Counted from the stretch's first letter, positions 26,797-35,859 are shown. The stretch is 64,000 nt of DNA from Nocardioides kongjuensis (GCF_013409625.1 NZ_JACCBF010000001.1:1863001-1927000), one strand, 5' to 3'. Notes: generated from the sequence alone by a model not told the origin. Numbers and translations: made by a program.

Positions 26797-27429
26797 TCAC
26801 CTTCGCGCAGGGCGTGGCGGAACGGAAGCATTTGCCGGCGCCGGCGGCATGTCGCCGACCCGTGGCCCGGCGACGTCGAGCGCCTCGAGCAGGCCGAGGA
26901 ACGCCCGTGCGAAGGGGTTGTCCGCGGTTCCGTGGGCCACCGCGCTCCAGTCCACCTGCTCCCGGACCGCTCGCGCCACCGGCAGCACCGCGGTGAAGTC
27001 GCAGGCGTGCTCCTCCAACGACCCGAGCTTGTCGGTCATCAGCACCGTCGCGGACAGCACCGGCATCCGTACCGACTCGACCTCGATCTCGTCCGCGTCG
27101 TCGAAGCGGGAGCGCAGGATCGACTCGTTGCGCACCCGGAAGATGACGTCGACCATCGCCTCGTCGACGAACACCTTGAACAGCCAGTCCTCCGGCGGTT
27201 GCACGACGTCGAGCCCGGACTCGGCCAGCACGTCCTGGACCCGCGCGGCGTCCTCCTCCGCGATCATGAAGTCGACGTCGTGGTCCGGCTCGGGTCCGCC
27301 CCGGGCCCACAGGCCGTAGCTGCCGGCGAGCGCGAACGGCACCCCGGTCTCCTTCAGCAGCACCGCCACCAGCTTCAACGCCTCCCGCAGGTGCCCGGAA
27401 CCCCGGGCCCCCTCACCTGCCTCGCCCAC
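26797..27429 (-). CDS. Nucleotidyltransferase-fold protein
   Basis: 210-aa protein. FALAGSYGLWARGGPEPDHDVDFMI (about residues 31-55) is the polymerase-beta nucleotidyltransferase core: GS, then D-x-D in HDVDF. The remainder is alpha/beta with no partner toxin-antitoxin gene beside it. Members transfer nucleotides to proteins, RNA or drugs; the substrate is unknown. A GAGGTGA Shine-Dalgarno precedes the GTG. Confidence 0.78.
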   Translation of the reverse strand: MGEAGEGARGSGHLREALKLVAVLLKETGVPFALAGSYGLWARGGPEPDHDVDFMIAEEDAARVQDVLAESGLDVVQPPEDWLFKVFVDEAMVDVIFRVRNESILRSRFDDADEIEVESVRMPVLSATVLMTDKLGSLEEHACDFTAVLPVARAVREQVDWSAVAHGTADNPFARAFLGLLEALDVAGPRVGDMPPAPANASVPPRPARR

Positions 27430-27509
27430 CCGTCATCACCTCGCGCATCCTCGGCGAGCACGAGGTACCCGCCCGGGTGGGCGGCATCCGGGCGGGTACC
27501 ACCGGCGCG

Positions 27510-28289
27510 ATGCGCATCGTGACCTTCAACATCCTGGGCGGACGTACCGAGCACGACGACGAGGTCGACGTGGCGGTGCTGCAGGAGGCGATCCGCGACC
27601 TCGACGCCGACGTGCTGGCCCTGCAGGAGGTCGACCACCTGCTCCAGCGCTCGGGCTGCGCCGACCTGACCGCCCTCGCCGCCGAGGCGATGGGCGCGCC
27701 CCACCACCGGTTCGTGGCCGCCCTCGCCGGCAGCCCGGGAGCGACGTGGACAGCGGCGACCGGCGACGAGCAGCCCCACGACGCGGCGTACGGCATCGCG
27801 CTGCTGAGCCGCCTCCCGGTCACCGGCTGGCAGGTGGTGCGGCTGCCGGCCGTCGCGACGCCGGTGCCGATGTGGTTCGGCGGACGGGCCCGCCCGACCT
27901 GGGTGCGGGACGAGCCGCGGGTCGCCGTCGCCGCCACCGTCGCGGGCCCCGACGGGGCACTGACCGTCGCGACCACCCACCTGTCGTTCGTGCGGTGGTG
28001 GAACGGCCACCAGCTCCGGCTCCTGCTGCGCGCCCTGTCCGGTGCGCCGCGACCGCTGGTGCTGACCGGCGACCTCAACATGGGCCTGGCGCGGGCGGCC
28101 AGGCTGACCGGGCTGCACCCCCTGGCCGCGGAGGCGACCTTCCCGGCCCACGGGCCGGTCGAGCAGCTCGACCACGTCCTCGCCGAGCCGGCCGTCCCGG
28201 CGGTGGCCGAGGCGCGCCGGATGCGGCTCTCCGACCACCGGGCGCTCGTCGTCGACGTGGACCTCCCGGCGTCGCCGGTCAGGCGCTGA
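27510..28289 (+). CDS. Endonuclease/exonuclease/phosphatase family protein
   Basis: 259-aa metal-dependent hydrolase of the DNase I-like fold. Active-site elements are all present: MRIVTFNILGG (Asn), LALQEVDHLL (Glu), VLTGDLNMG (Asp/Asn), and LSDHRALVVDV (Asp/His). There is no signal peptide. Substrate may be DNA, phosphoinositide-like lipid or another phosphodiester. Its 3' end overlaps the convergent amidohydrolase gene by 11 bp. Confidence 0.87.
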   Translation: MRIVTFNILGGRTEHDDEVDVAVLQEAIRDLDADVLALQEVDHLLQRSGCADLTALAAEAMGAPHHRFVAALAGSPGATWTAATGDEQPHDAAYGIALLSRLPVTGWQVVRLPAVATPVPMWFGGRARPTWVRDEPRVAVAATVAGPDGALTVATTHLSFVRWWNGHQLRLLLRALSGAPRPLVLTGDLNMGLARAARLTGLHPLAAEATFPAHGPVEQLDHVLAEPAVPAVAEARRMRLSDHRALVVDVDLPASPVRR

Positions 28290-29484
28290 GCGGGACTCCG
28301 CGCACCATCACCTCGACCGGACGGCCCAGCGCCGTCGGGTCGGCTGCCAGGTCACCGTCGACGACGAGCAGGTCCGCCGCCAGTCCCGGCCGCAGCACCC
28401 CGGTCTCGGCGGCGAGCCCACAGGCGTCGGCTGCCCCGGAGGTTCCGGCGGCGAGCGCCTCGGCCAGCGGCCAGCCGGCCGTCGCCAGGTCGAGGACCGC
28501 GCGCCACGCGTTGCCGTGCGCCTTCGTCGGTGCGGCACCGGCGTCGACCCCCGGCACGACGCGTACGCCGTGGGACCGCATCCGGCCGACGTCGACGTAC
28601 CGCTGGGCGAAGAAGGCCTCGATGTCGAGCCCGACGCGGGCCATGATCTCGACGACCGCGGGCGGCGGCGTGGGCAGCAGCGCCAGGACGGCCGGGTCGT
28701 TGCCCATCGTCGGGTCGACGACCACGCCCGCGGCCGCGGTGCGCTCGAGCAGGTCGTCGCTGAGCACGGCGCCGTCGGCCGTCACGCCGGTGAAGTGCTC
28801 GATGCCGTCGACACCGGCGGCGAGGGCGACCTCGATCGCCACCGCCGAGTGCGCGTGGGCGAGCACCGGGAGGCCACGGTCGTGGGCGGTCACGACCACC
28901 AGCCGCAGCGCCTCGACCGCGAACTGCGCGCCGATCATGTCGCTGCCCGGCGTGAGGAAGCCACCGCCGGCCATCACCTTGACCAGGTCCACGCCGCGGT
29001 CGGCGCGCTCGTGGACCGCCGCCGTCAGCTCGGCGTCGGTCGCGGCCTCCCCGCCGAGGTAGTGGCAGTGGCCTCCCGGGGTGGTGATCGGCGGACCGGC
29101 GGCGACCACGCGGGGCGTCGCCGGACCGGGCGCGTCCCGGAACGGCAGCGTCCGGTAGCCCCGGTCCCCGAGGTCGCGGACCGTCGTGACACCGGCGGCG
29201 GCCTGCGCCGCCAGCGAGCGGGCGACCTGGGCGTCGATCGCGTCGTCGTCCTGCACCCCGACCCGCTCGAGCGCACCGACGCTGCCGTCGGAGACCAGGT
29301 GGACGTGGGCATCGACGAGCCCGGGCAGCAGCGTCGCGTCGTACGCCGTGACGGGGCAGTCGTGGGGCACGGCGAAGTCCGCCGGCTCGACGCCGACGAT
29401 CCGCTCGCCCTCGACCAGCACCGTCGCGCCGCCGGGGAGGAAGCGGTGACCGTCGAAGGCGCGGGGCGCCCGCCAGGCGTGCAT
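28279..29484 (-). CDS. Amidohydrolase family protein
   Basis: 401-aa metal-dependent hydrolase of the imidazolonepropionase/prolidase-like subgroup. GLVDAHVHL (HxH) near residue 62, VKVMAGGG (carboxylated Lys), VLAHAHSAVAIEVALAAGVDGIEHF (two His) and VVPGVDAG (Asp) form the metal centre. The substrate is unknown. ATG 29484 lies 4 nt after the phosphofructokinase stop, so the two genes are co-transcribed. Confidence 0.88.
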   Translation of the reverse strand: MHAWRAPRAFDGHRFLPGGATVLVEGERIVGVEPADFAVPHDCPVTAYDATLLPGLVDAHVHLVSDGSVGALERVGVQDDDAIDAQVARSLAAQAAAGVTTVRDLGDRGYRTLPFRDAPGPATPRVVAAGPPITTPGGHCHYLGGEAATDAELTAAVHERADRGVDLVKVMAGGGFLTPGSDMIGAQFAVEALRLVVVTAHDRGLPVLAHAHSAVAIEVALAAGVDGIEHFTGVTADGAVLSDDLLERTAAAGVVVDPTMGNDPAVLALLPTPPPAVVEIMARVGLDIEAFFAQRYVDVGRMRSHGVRVVPGVDAGAAPTKAHGNAWRAVLDLATAGWPLAEALAAGTSGAADACGLAAETGVLRPGLAADLLVVDGDLAADPTALGRPVEVMVRGVPLSA

Positions 29485-29488
29485 CGGG

Positions 29489-30517
29489 CTACCCGAAGAA
29501 GACCTGCGCCTCGGCGTACTCCGCCGGGCTGACCAGCTTGAGCTCACCGGTGCCCTCGACGAGGGGCACCCGGACGATCGACGTGCCGCGCAGGGCCACC
29601 ATCACGCCGTACTCGCCGTCGGCCACCGCGTCGATCGCCTGCAGCCCGAAGCGGGTCGCCAGCCAGCGGTCGAACGCCGAGGGCGTGCCGCCGCGCTGGA
29701 TGTGGCCCAGGACGACGGCCCGCGCCTCCTTGCCGGTGCGCTGCTCGATCTCCTGGGCGAGGCGGTCCCCGATGCCACCGAGGCGGACATGGCCGAAGGC
29801 GTCCTTCTCGCCGCTGACCAGGGTCATGCCGGTGCCGTCGGCCGGCACGGCGCCCTCGGAGACGACGATGATCGGCGCGTACTCGCTGCGGAACCGGGTC
29901 TCGACGTGCGCGCAGACCGCCTCGATGTCGAAGGGCGCCTCGGGGATCAGGACGGCGCTCGCTCCCCCGGCGATGCCGGCATGCAGCGCGATCCAGCCGG
30001 CGTGCCGACCCATCACCTCGACGACGAGCACCCGGTGGTGCGACTCGGCGGTCGTGTGCAGCCGGTCGATCGCCTCGGTCGCGATGTTGACCGCCGTGTC
30101 GAAGCCGAAGGTGAAGTCGGTGCCGGACAGGTCGTTGTCGATCGTCTTGGGTACGCCGACCACCGCCACCCCGAGGTCGGCCAGCCTCGTGGCGACGCCC
30201 AGGGTGTCCTCGCCGCCGATCGCGACCAGCGCGTCGACCCCGGCTGCCGCGAGGTTGTCCTTGATCCGCTGCACGCCGTCGTCGATCGCGAACGGGTTGG
30301 TCCGCGACGACCCGAGGATGGTGCCGCCACGGGGCAGGATCCCCCGGCACTGCTCGATCCCGAGTGGCATCGTCACGCCCTCGAGCGGCCCGCGCCAGCC
30401 GTCGCGGAAGCCGACGAACTCGAAGCCGTGCTCGTTCACCCCCTTGCGCACCACGGCCCGGATGACGGCGTTCAGGCCCGGGCAGTCACCGCCACCGGTC
30501 AGGACTCCGACGCGCAT
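29489..30517 (-). CDS. pfkA: 6-phosphofructokinase, probably pyrophosphate-dependent type
   Basis: 342-aa PFK. TGGGDCPGLNAVIRA (residues 7-21), GSSRTNPF and MGRHAGWIALHAG are family signatures. Residue 104 is Asp (GGEDT) and 124 is Lys (PKTIDNDL). ATP-using PFKs have Gly at 104; Asp at that place blocks the ATP alpha-phosphate and marks PPi-dependent enzymes such as that of Amycolatopsis. So PPi is the likely phosphoryl donor. ATG 30517 is fixed by a TACGTT box 7 nt upstream; the open frame beyond it overlaps the divergent gene. Confidence 0.93.
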   Translation of the reverse strand: MRVGVLTGGGDCPGLNAVIRAVVRKGVNEHGFEFVGFRDGWRGPLEGVTMPLGIEQCRGILPRGGTILGSSRTNPFAIDDGVQRIKDNLAAAGVDALVAIGGEDTLGVATRLADLGVAVVGVPKTIDNDLSGTDFTFGFDTAVNIATEAIDRLHTTAESHHRVLVVEVMGRHAGWIALHAGIAGGASAVLIPEAPFDIEAVCAHVETRFRSEYAPIIVVSEGAVPADGTGMTLVSGEKDAFGHVRLGGIGDRLAQEIEQRTGKEARAVVLGHIQRGGTPSAFDRWLATRFGLQAIDAVADGEYGVMVALRGTSIVRVPLVEGTGELKLVSPAEYAEAQVFFG

Positions 30518-30524
30518 GCGTCCC

Positions 30525-30530
30525 AACGTA
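30525..30530 (-). promoter_or_regulatory. Leaderless -10 box of the phosphofructokinase gene
   Basis: TACGTT on the minus strand, 7 nt before ATG 30517. Confidence 0.55.
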
Positions 30531-30552
30531 CGTCCGGTCCCGGTGAGGTATC

Positions 30553-30558
30553 TAGGCT
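30553..30558 (+). promoter_or_regulatory. Leaderless -10 box of the DUF1028 gene
   Basis: TAGGCT 6 nt before ATG 30565, back to back with the phosphofructokinase box in a 47-bp divergent gap. Confidence 0.6.
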
Positions 30559-30564
30559 CTGGGC

Positions 30565-31383
30565 ATGACCTTCTCGATCGTGGCCCGCTCCGCCGACGGC
30601 GAGACGTGGGGCGTCGCCGTCGCGTCCAAGTTCCTCGCGGTCGGCTCGGCCGTCCCCGCCGCCGTCGCCGGTGTCGGCGCGCTCGCGACCCAGGCCGACG
30701 CCAACGTCGCCTACAAGGGCCTCGCCCTGTCCCACCTCGACGAGGGCGCCACCGCGCCGGTCGCGCTGCAGCGACTGCTCGAGGAGGACGAGGGCCGGGC
30801 GCACCGCCAGGTCGGCATCGTCGACCTCGACGGCAACGCCGCGTCCCACACCGGCACCGAGTGCATCCCGTGGGCAGGCGGCCGCACCGGCGACGGGTAC
30901 GCCGTCCAGGGCAACTGCCTCGCCGGCGAGGAGGTCGTGGCCGCGATGGAGGAGGCCTGGCTGGCCGGCTCCGCCGACGCGCCGCTCCAGGACCGGCTGG
31001 TCGCCGCACTCGCCGCAGGCGACGCGGCCGGCGGCGACCGCCGTGGACGCCAGTCCGCCGCGATCCTCGTGGTCCGCGAGGGTGCCGGGTACGGCGGCCT
31101 GGACGACGTCGCCGTCGACCTCCGTGTCGACGACCACGCCACCCCCATCGACGAGCTGGTCCGGCTGCTCGACCTGCACGACCTCTACCTGACCGCCTCG
31201 ACCGAGGACGAGAAGGTGCCCGTCGACGCCGCGCTGCGCGACGAGCTCGAGGCCTTCGCCACCGCCGCCGGCCACCGCGACTTCCACACCTGGGTCGGTA
31301 CCGAGAACCACGAGATGCGGGTCGCGCCCGACCTCGCCTGGATCGACCGGCGGGTGCTGGCGATCGTGCGCGGCGACGGCTGA
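30565..31383 (+). CDS. DUF1028 family protein (Ntn-hydrolase-like)
   Basis: 272-aa protein. MTFSIVARSADGETWGVAVASKFLAVG and VGALATQADANVAYKGLAL are the DUF1028 signature blocks, followed by GYAVQGNCLAGEEVV. The family has an Ntn-hydrolase-like fold and is sometimes linked to peptidoglycan or amino-acid metabolism, but no activity is established for this one. Its stop overlaps the next start (TGATG). Confidence 0.9.
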   Translation: MTFSIVARSADGETWGVAVASKFLAVGSAVPAAVAGVGALATQADANVAYKGLALSHLDEGATAPVALQRLLEEDEGRAHRQVGIVDLDGNAASHTGTECIPWAGGRTGDGYAVQGNCLAGEEVVAAMEEAWLAGSADAPLQDRLVAALAAGDAAGGDRRGRQSAAILVVREGAGYGGLDDVAVDLRVDDHATPIDELVRLLDLHDLYLTASTEDEKVPVDAALRDELEAFATAAGHRDFHTWVGTENHEMRVAPDLAWIDRRVLAIVRGDG

Positions 31384-31991
31384 TGCACGGGTTCACGTGG
31401 GAGGAGTCGTGCACGGCGTTCGCCGAAGCGGCTGGCTGGTTCGTCGCCACGACGGCCGCGGTCGGTGAGCGGTGGGCGGAGCCGGGCCTCGGCGAGTGGG
31501 ACGTGCGAGCCCTCGTCGGCCACACCAGCCGCGCCCTGCTCACGGTCGAGGAGTACGCCGCCCGCCCCGCCGCGGCGGTCGAGCACCTCTCGGCGGGCGA
31601 CTACTTCCGAGCCGCACGTGCGGTGGCGAACGGTCCCGACGTCGCCGAGCGCGGCCGCGCCGCGGGCGCCCAGCTCGGCGACGCCCCGGCTCCAGCGGTC
31701 GCCGCGATCGCCGACCGGGTGGTGGGCCGGCTCGCTGCCTTCGCGCCCGGACAGCTGGTCACGACCGTGGTGGGCGGGATGCGGCTCGCCGACTACCTGC
31801 CCACCCGGACCTTCGAGCTGACCGTCCACACGGCCGACCTGGCGCGGGCGCTCGGGCTGCCGGTCGACGTACCGGACACGGCGGCGGCGCAGTCGCTGGC
31901 GATCACGGCCGACCTCGCGGTCGGCAGTGGCCGGGCGGGCGCGCTGCTGCTCGCCGCGACCGGCCGCGACGGCGGCCTCAGCGTGCTCTGA
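31383..31991 (+). CDS. Maleylpyruvate isomerase N-terminal domain (DinB-fold) protein
   Basis: 202-aa four-helix DinB/MDMPI-fold protein: WAEPGLGEWDVRALVGHTSRALL (about residues 31-53) carries the typical W-V-x-x-L-x-x-H metal-binding His. Members use mycothiol or a metal, for example mycothiol-dependent maleylpyruvate isomerase, an actinobacterial trait. Reaction unknown. The ATG overlaps the DUF1028 stop, and the 3' end overlaps the convergent gene by 14 bp. Confidence 0.8.
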   Translation: MHGFTWEESCTAFAEAAGWFVATTAAVGERWAEPGLGEWDVRALVGHTSRALLTVEEYAARPAAAVEHLSAGDYFRAARAVANGPDVAERGRAAGAQLGDAPAPAVAAIADRVVGRLAAFAPGQLVTTVVGGMRLADYLPTRTFELTVHTADLARALGLPVDVPDTAAAQSLAITADLAVGSGRAGALLLAATGRDGGLSVL

Positions 31992-32874
31992 CCCGCGCCA
32001 GGGACTTCTCCGCCGCATCCCGCTCCGCGCTCGCCGTGCGCAGGTCCGCGCCGGCACCGTCGCGGACCTCCTCGGCCTCGGCCAGCTCCTCCTCGAGCGC
32101 CTCGGCCTGCTCCTCGAGATCGGCCAGGCGACGGCGCAGCTCGTCGGTCTCGGCCTCCAGCTGCAACGACCGGGCGGAGAGCCGGTCGACCTCGCCGGAC
32201 GCGTCGTCGTGGGCGGCCCGCGCGGCGTCGTACTCCTCCTGGGCGGCAGCGAGGCGCTCCTCGGCGGCGGCGATCGCCTTGGCCGCCTTGTCCGGGTCCG
32301 GTACGACGTGCAGCTCGGGTGGCCCCGGACGCACGGCCTCGCGTGGCGTCGCGCTGAAGCCGAGCGCCTCCGGCAGCGCGACGGCGCTCGCGAGCGCGTC
32401 GGGGTCCATCGGCTCGAGGCCGGTCGTGTGCAGCGCACTGACCAGCAGGCCGCTGCGTACGGCGCGGCCGCACTCGGCGTCGACCATCGCGGCCGTGAGC
32501 GTGGCCTCCACCTGCTCGGCGACGGCCTCGGTGACCCGCAGCCCCTCCTCGGCCGCGATCCTGCGGGCCTGGGTGGTGACGGCGGCGGTGACCTGACGGC
32601 GCTGCTTCGTCAGCGCCCGCAGCTCGCCGGCCGACATCGCCTGCTGCGCCTCCCGGAGCGCGGCGCCGACGCTGAGGACCTGGTCGACCTGGGCTGCCTC
32701 GCGGCGTACCAGCAGGTCGACGACCCAGGCGGCGGTGCTGGGCTTGCGCAGCGCCTTGACCTGCGCGCCGAGCGGCGTGCCCTTGAGCTCCTTCGCCCGG
32801 GCGTCGCGCGCCGGCGTGAACTCCCCGAGCGGCAGGGCGTAGAGCTCGTCGGCGATCTCCAGCAGGTCAGCCAC
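31978..32874 (-). CDS. Coiled-coil protein of unknown function
   Basis: 298-aa soluble protein. The N-terminal half has helical blocks (LPLGEFTPARDARAKELKG; KPSTAAWVVDLLVRRE), and residues 195-298 form one long Glu/Ala-rich coiled coil. I recognise this only as a conserved actinobacterial hypothetical; no catalytic motif or membrane segment is seen. Confidence 0.72.
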   Translation of the reverse strand: MADLLEIADELYALPLGEFTPARDARAKELKGTPLGAQVKALRKPSTAAWVVDLLVRREAAQVDQVLSVGAALREAQQAMSAGELRALTKQRRQVTAAVTTQARRIAAEEGLRVTEAVAEQVEATLTAAMVDAECGRAVRSGLLVSALHTTGLEPMDPDALASAVALPEALGFSATPREAVRPGPPELHVVPDPDKAAKAIAAAEERLAAAQEEYDAARAAHDDASGEVDRLSARSLQLEAETDELRRRLADLEEQAEALEEELAEAEEVRDGAGADLRTASAERDAAEKSLARVRAR

Positions 32875-32907
32875 GTTCGGAGTCTTCCAGAGTCGTCACG
32901 GGCAGGG

Positions 32908-33510
32908 TCATCGCAGGCCGGCCCCGATCATCGCGACGGTGAGGTCGACCAGGTCGTCGCGGTCGACGCCCTCCGGCCGGGCGAGGGCGATCCTCAGGCA
33001 GGTGGAGACCAGGACGCCCATCAGCATGAACACCACCGCCTCGAGCTGCTCGGGGGCGAGGTCGGGCCGGTGCCGCCGCGGGAGGAGGGAGGCCAGCCGG
33101 TGCAGGTCGGCCTCGATCTCGGGGAGCACGTTGGCGTTGCTGCCGGCCGGGGTCTGGTTGACCATCGCGGTGATCACGCCGCGGTGCCGCTCGAACCCGT
33201 CGACCAGGGTGACCACGACCATCCGCAGCGCCGCGTCGAGGTCGAGCTCGAGCGCGTCGACGACACTGACCATGAGGTCGTCGCTGATCGCGTGCACGGC
33301 CTCCTCCCGCAGCACGGCGAGCAGCTCGGTGCGGTCGTTGAAGTAGCGGTAGAAGGTCCCGCTGCTCACGTGCGCGTCCCGGATCACCGCCGACGTGGTC
33401 AGCCGGTCGAGGCCGTCGCGGTCGAGGATGCGCACGGCGGTGTCGAGCAGCAAGCGCCGCGTCTGCACCGCGCGGTCCTGTCGGGGCCGGGCCCGCTGTC
33501 GCTCAACCAC
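32908..33510 (-). CDS. TetR family transcriptional regulator
   Basis: 200-aa regulator with the TetR helix-turn-helix at about residues 15-60: LLLDTAVRILDRDGLDRLTTSAVIRDAHVSSGTFYRYFNDRTELL in outline, then an all-helical ligand domain. It starts 10 nt after the response regulator stop and has no evident promoter or strong Shine-Dalgarno of its own. Its targets may include the acyltransferase/flavin reductase operon upstream, but no operator was found. Confidence 0.9.
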   Translation of the reverse strand: MVERQRARPRQDRAVQTRRLLLDTAVRILDRDGLDRLTTSAVIRDAHVSSGTFYRYFNDRTELLAVLREEAVHAISDDLMVSVVDALELDLDAALRMVVVTLVDGFERHRGVITAMVNQTPAGSNANVLPEIEADLHRLASLLPRRHRPDLAPEQLEAVVFMLMGVLVSTCLRIALARPEGVDRDDLVDLTVAMIGAGLR

Positions 33511-33520
33511 GCCGGTGCGC

Positions 33521-34174
33521 TCAGTCCTCGTCGGCGTCGAGGCCCTGCTCGATGACGTAGCGCGTCAGCTCGACCCGGTTGTGCATCTGCAGCTTGCGCA
33601 GCGTGTTCTGCACGTGGTTCTGCACGGTGCGGTGCGAGATGACCAGCCGCTCGGCGATGTCCTTGTAGGACACGCCCTTCGCGACCATCCGCAGGATCTC
33701 GGTCTCACGATCGGTCAGCCGCTCGCCCGGCGGCGTGGCCGGCTCGTTCATCCGTCGGAACTCGCCGAGCACCAGCGCGGCCAGCCCGGGCGTGAAGACG
33801 GTGTCGCCGTTCGCGACCCGGCGGACGGCGGTCAGCAGCTCCGCGCGCGAGGCGGACTTGAGCAGGTAGCCGGTCGCACCGGCCTTCACCGCCGCGAGCA
33901 CGTCGTCCTGCTCGCCGGACGCCGAGAGGATGAGCACCCGCGACGACGGGTCGGCGGCCAGGACCTGCGCGGTGACCTCGACCCCGCTGGGACCGGGGAT
34001 CTGCAGGTCGAGGACGACCACGCGCGGGCGCGTCGCGCCGAACCGGGCGATCGCCTCGTCGCCTGTCGCCGCCACGGCGACCACGTCGAAGCCGGCCGCC
34101 TGGAGGTCGCGCTCGACGGCGTCGCGCCACATCGGGTGGTCGTCGACGACCATCACCCGGATCGGGTCCGTCAT
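33521..34174 (-). CDS. NarL/FixJ-type response regulator (MacR-like)
   Basis: 217-aa regulator. Receiver: acidic VVDDHP near residue 10, phospho-acceptor Asp near 54 in VVLDLQIPGPSG, Thr/Ser near 82, Lys near 104 (YLLKSA). LuxR-type HTH: LTDRETEILRMVAKGVSYKDIAERLVISHRTV (about 150-180). It pairs with the kinase 550 bp upstream on the same strand. Its own leaderless -10 box separates its expression from that of the kinase. Confidence 0.93.
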   Translation of the reverse strand: MTDPIRVMVVDDHPMWRDAVERDLQAAGFDVVAVAATGDEAIARFGATRPRVVVLDLQIPGPSGVEVTAQVLAADPSSRVLILSASGEQDDVLAAVKAGATGYLLKSASRAELLTAVRRVANGDTVFTPGLAALVLGEFRRMNEPATPPGERLTDRETEILRMVAKGVSYKDIAERLVISHRTVQNHVQNTLRKLQMHNRVELTRYVIEQGLDADED

Positions 34175-34181
34175 GGGCAGG

Positions 34182-34187
34182 ACCCTA
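34182..34187 (-). promoter_or_regulatory. Leaderless -10 box of the response regulator gene
   Basis: TAGGGT on the minus strand, 7 nt before ATG 34174, in the 47-bp gap behind the flavin reductase gene. Confidence 0.6.
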
Positions 34188-34221
34188 GCCCGTGCCCGGC
34201 GGACGGGGGCTCGAGGGACGC

Positions 34222-34728
34222 CTACGGCAGGCGCTGGAAGCGGCCGCGGCGATGGAGCAGCGGGTCGTCCTCGTCGCCGACCACGACCTGCTCCAGCACC
34301 GCGGTGACCTCGACCGACCAGCCGACCTCACGCTCCCCCGCCAGCCGGACGCCGGCCCACGTCGTCGCGCCGGCGAGCCGTGGGCCGTGGGTCTCGGTGA
34401 CGAAGTCGGCCTGGCGGAACGGGCCGCCGGGGGCGGGCGCCGTGCCGGCGAACGCCTCGGCGAGCTGTCGGTCGGCCCAGGTCAGCAGCTGGACCACGCC
34501 CCGACCGGACGTGCGCAGCGTGTCGAGCAGGTCCGAGTCGGGGTCGAGCAGCGCCAGCACGGCCGGCTCCGGGCCGAGCGCGACCATCAGCGAGGTGACC
34601 GTCAGCCCGGCGCGGTCGTGCCCCTCACCGGCGGTCCACAGGGTCACCGCGCCGCCGACCCGACCGCGGAAGCGCCGCGCCGGGTCCGGGTCGGCGTCGG
34701 CGAACGGATGCGTGGTGTGGATGGTCAC
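34222..34728 (-). CDS. Flavin reductase-like FMN-binding protein
   Basis: 168-aa split-barrel protein of the flavin reductase family: FRGRVGGAVTLWTAGEGHDRAGLTVTSLMVALGPEPAVLALLDPDSDLLD is the typical N-terminal run (about residues 20-70). It may supply reduced FMN to an oxygenase or act as a small oxidoreductase. The GTG start overlaps the kinase stop by 4 nt and has an AGGAG Shine-Dalgarno. Confidence 0.82.
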   Translation of the reverse strand: MTIHTTHPFADADPDPARRFRGRVGGAVTLWTAGEGHDRAGLTVTSLMVALGPEPAVLALLDPDSDLLDTLRTSGRGVVQLLTWADRQLAEAFAGTAPAPGGPFRQADFVTETHGPRLAGATTWAGVRLAGEREVGWSVEVTAVLEQVVVGDEDDPLLHRRGRFQRLP

Positions 34729-35852
34729 GATCGCTCCTGCCGACGGGGTACGACGAAGGTCCACTCGGTGCCGTGGGCCCCGGTGTCGAGCGTGGCCGTC
34801 CCGCCGAGGTCGGCGACCCGGCCGCGGATCGACTCGACGACGCCGAGCCGCCCCTCCTGCTCGGCGGCCTCCAGCCGGCCCTCGGCGATGCCAGGGCCCT
34901 CGTCGCGCACGCTCACCTCGACCCGGTCGCCGAGGTCCTCGACGAGCACCCAGGCGCGGGCATCGGGGCCGACGTGGCGCTCGATGTTGTCGAGGCAGGC
35001 GCGCACGACCGCGGCCAGCTCGGTGACGGTGTGGGCGGGCAGCTCGACGACGCCGGCGGGCAGGCCGACCTCGGTGCCGGGCCGGGCGCCCAGCACGCCG
35101 AGGGCCCGTGCCAGGTCGGCGTGCCCGGCGAGGGCCTGCGGCGTCGCGCTGAGCGCGTCCTGCGAGCGGATGAGGGTGCGCAGCGCCCGCTCCTGGGCAC
35201 CGGCCGCGCGCCCCAGCTCGCCTCCCTGGCGCTGGACGAGTGCGAGCACCTGCAGCACGCCGTCGTGCACGGCCCGGGCCAGCCGGGCCCGCTCCTGCGC
35301 CGCGGCGGCCTCCCGCTGGGCGAGGTCGCGCTCGGCCGCCATCGCCTTCAGCGACTCGCAGACGAAGCCGACCATCGAGCCGCCGAGCAGGATCAGGAAG
35401 ACGTTGCCCCAGTCCTTCTGGGCGACGTGCGAGCGGGTGAGCAGGTCGACGGCTCCGAGCAGCACGGCCGCGATCGTGCCGCCCCGCCAGCCGTAGCGCA
35501 CCGCCCACGCCAGCAGCGCACCGACGATCCAGTAGCCGGGGATGGTGGCCTGGAACCAGGGCCCCTTGACGACCGGCGTCGCGAGGAGCAGGGCGACGGC
35601 AAGCGCGAGGTCGACCAGCAGCACTGCGGGGACCCGGCGCTCCGGGGCGGCGTACACGAGGATCGCCACCGCGGTCGCGACCACCATCACCGCGACGCAG
35701 ACCCAGCCGAGGACCGGGTGGTCGAAGTTGTTGCGGTAGGCGTTGAGGACGACGGTGTAGCCGAGGACGACGACGCGCAGGACCGCCAGGGCCCGGAACA
35801 TCCGGTCCTCGACGGCGAGGGCCGCCCGGGTGGTCACCGCTCCCGCAGCCAC
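34725..35852 (-). CDS. MacS-like sensor histidine kinase
   Basis: 375-aa sensor kinase with five to six N-terminal membrane helices (about residues 20-165), a short coiled coil, and a HisKA_3 dimerisation domain with the phospho-acceptor His near 194 in RLARAVHDGVLQVLALVQRQGGEL. The HATPase_c domain is complete (N box RACLDNIERHVG; G1 VRDEGPGIAEG; G2 GRLGVVESIRGR). The architecture resembles MacS of Corynebacteriales/Nocardioidaceae. GTG 35852 is 8 nt after the acyltransferase stop; GTG 35837 is an alternative start. Confidence 0.88.
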   Translation of the reverse strand: MAAGAVTTRAALAVEDRMFRALAVLRVVVLGYTVVLNAYRNNFDHPVLGWVCVAVMVVATAVAILVYAAPERRVPAVLLVDLALAVALLLATPVVKGPWFQATIPGYWIVGALLAWAVRYGWRGGTIAAVLLGAVDLLTRSHVAQKDWGNVFLILLGGSMVGFVCESLKAMAAERDLAQREAAAAQERARLARAVHDGVLQVLALVQRQGGELGRAAGAQERALRTLIRSQDALSATPQALAGHADLARALGVLGARPGTEVGLPAGVVELPAHTVTELAAVVRACLDNIERHVGPDARAWVLVEDLGDRVEVSVRDEGPGIAEGRLEAAEQEGRLGVVESIRGRVADLGGTATLDTGAHGTEWTFVVPRRQERS

Positions 35853-35859
35853 GGCAGCG

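Noticed and set aside
26797..27429. MNT-HEPN or AbiE-type toxin-antitoxin system at the nucleotidyltransferase
   Set aside because: No HEPN or AbiEi-like partner gene lies next to it; neighbours are a permease and a phosphodiesterase-fold protein.
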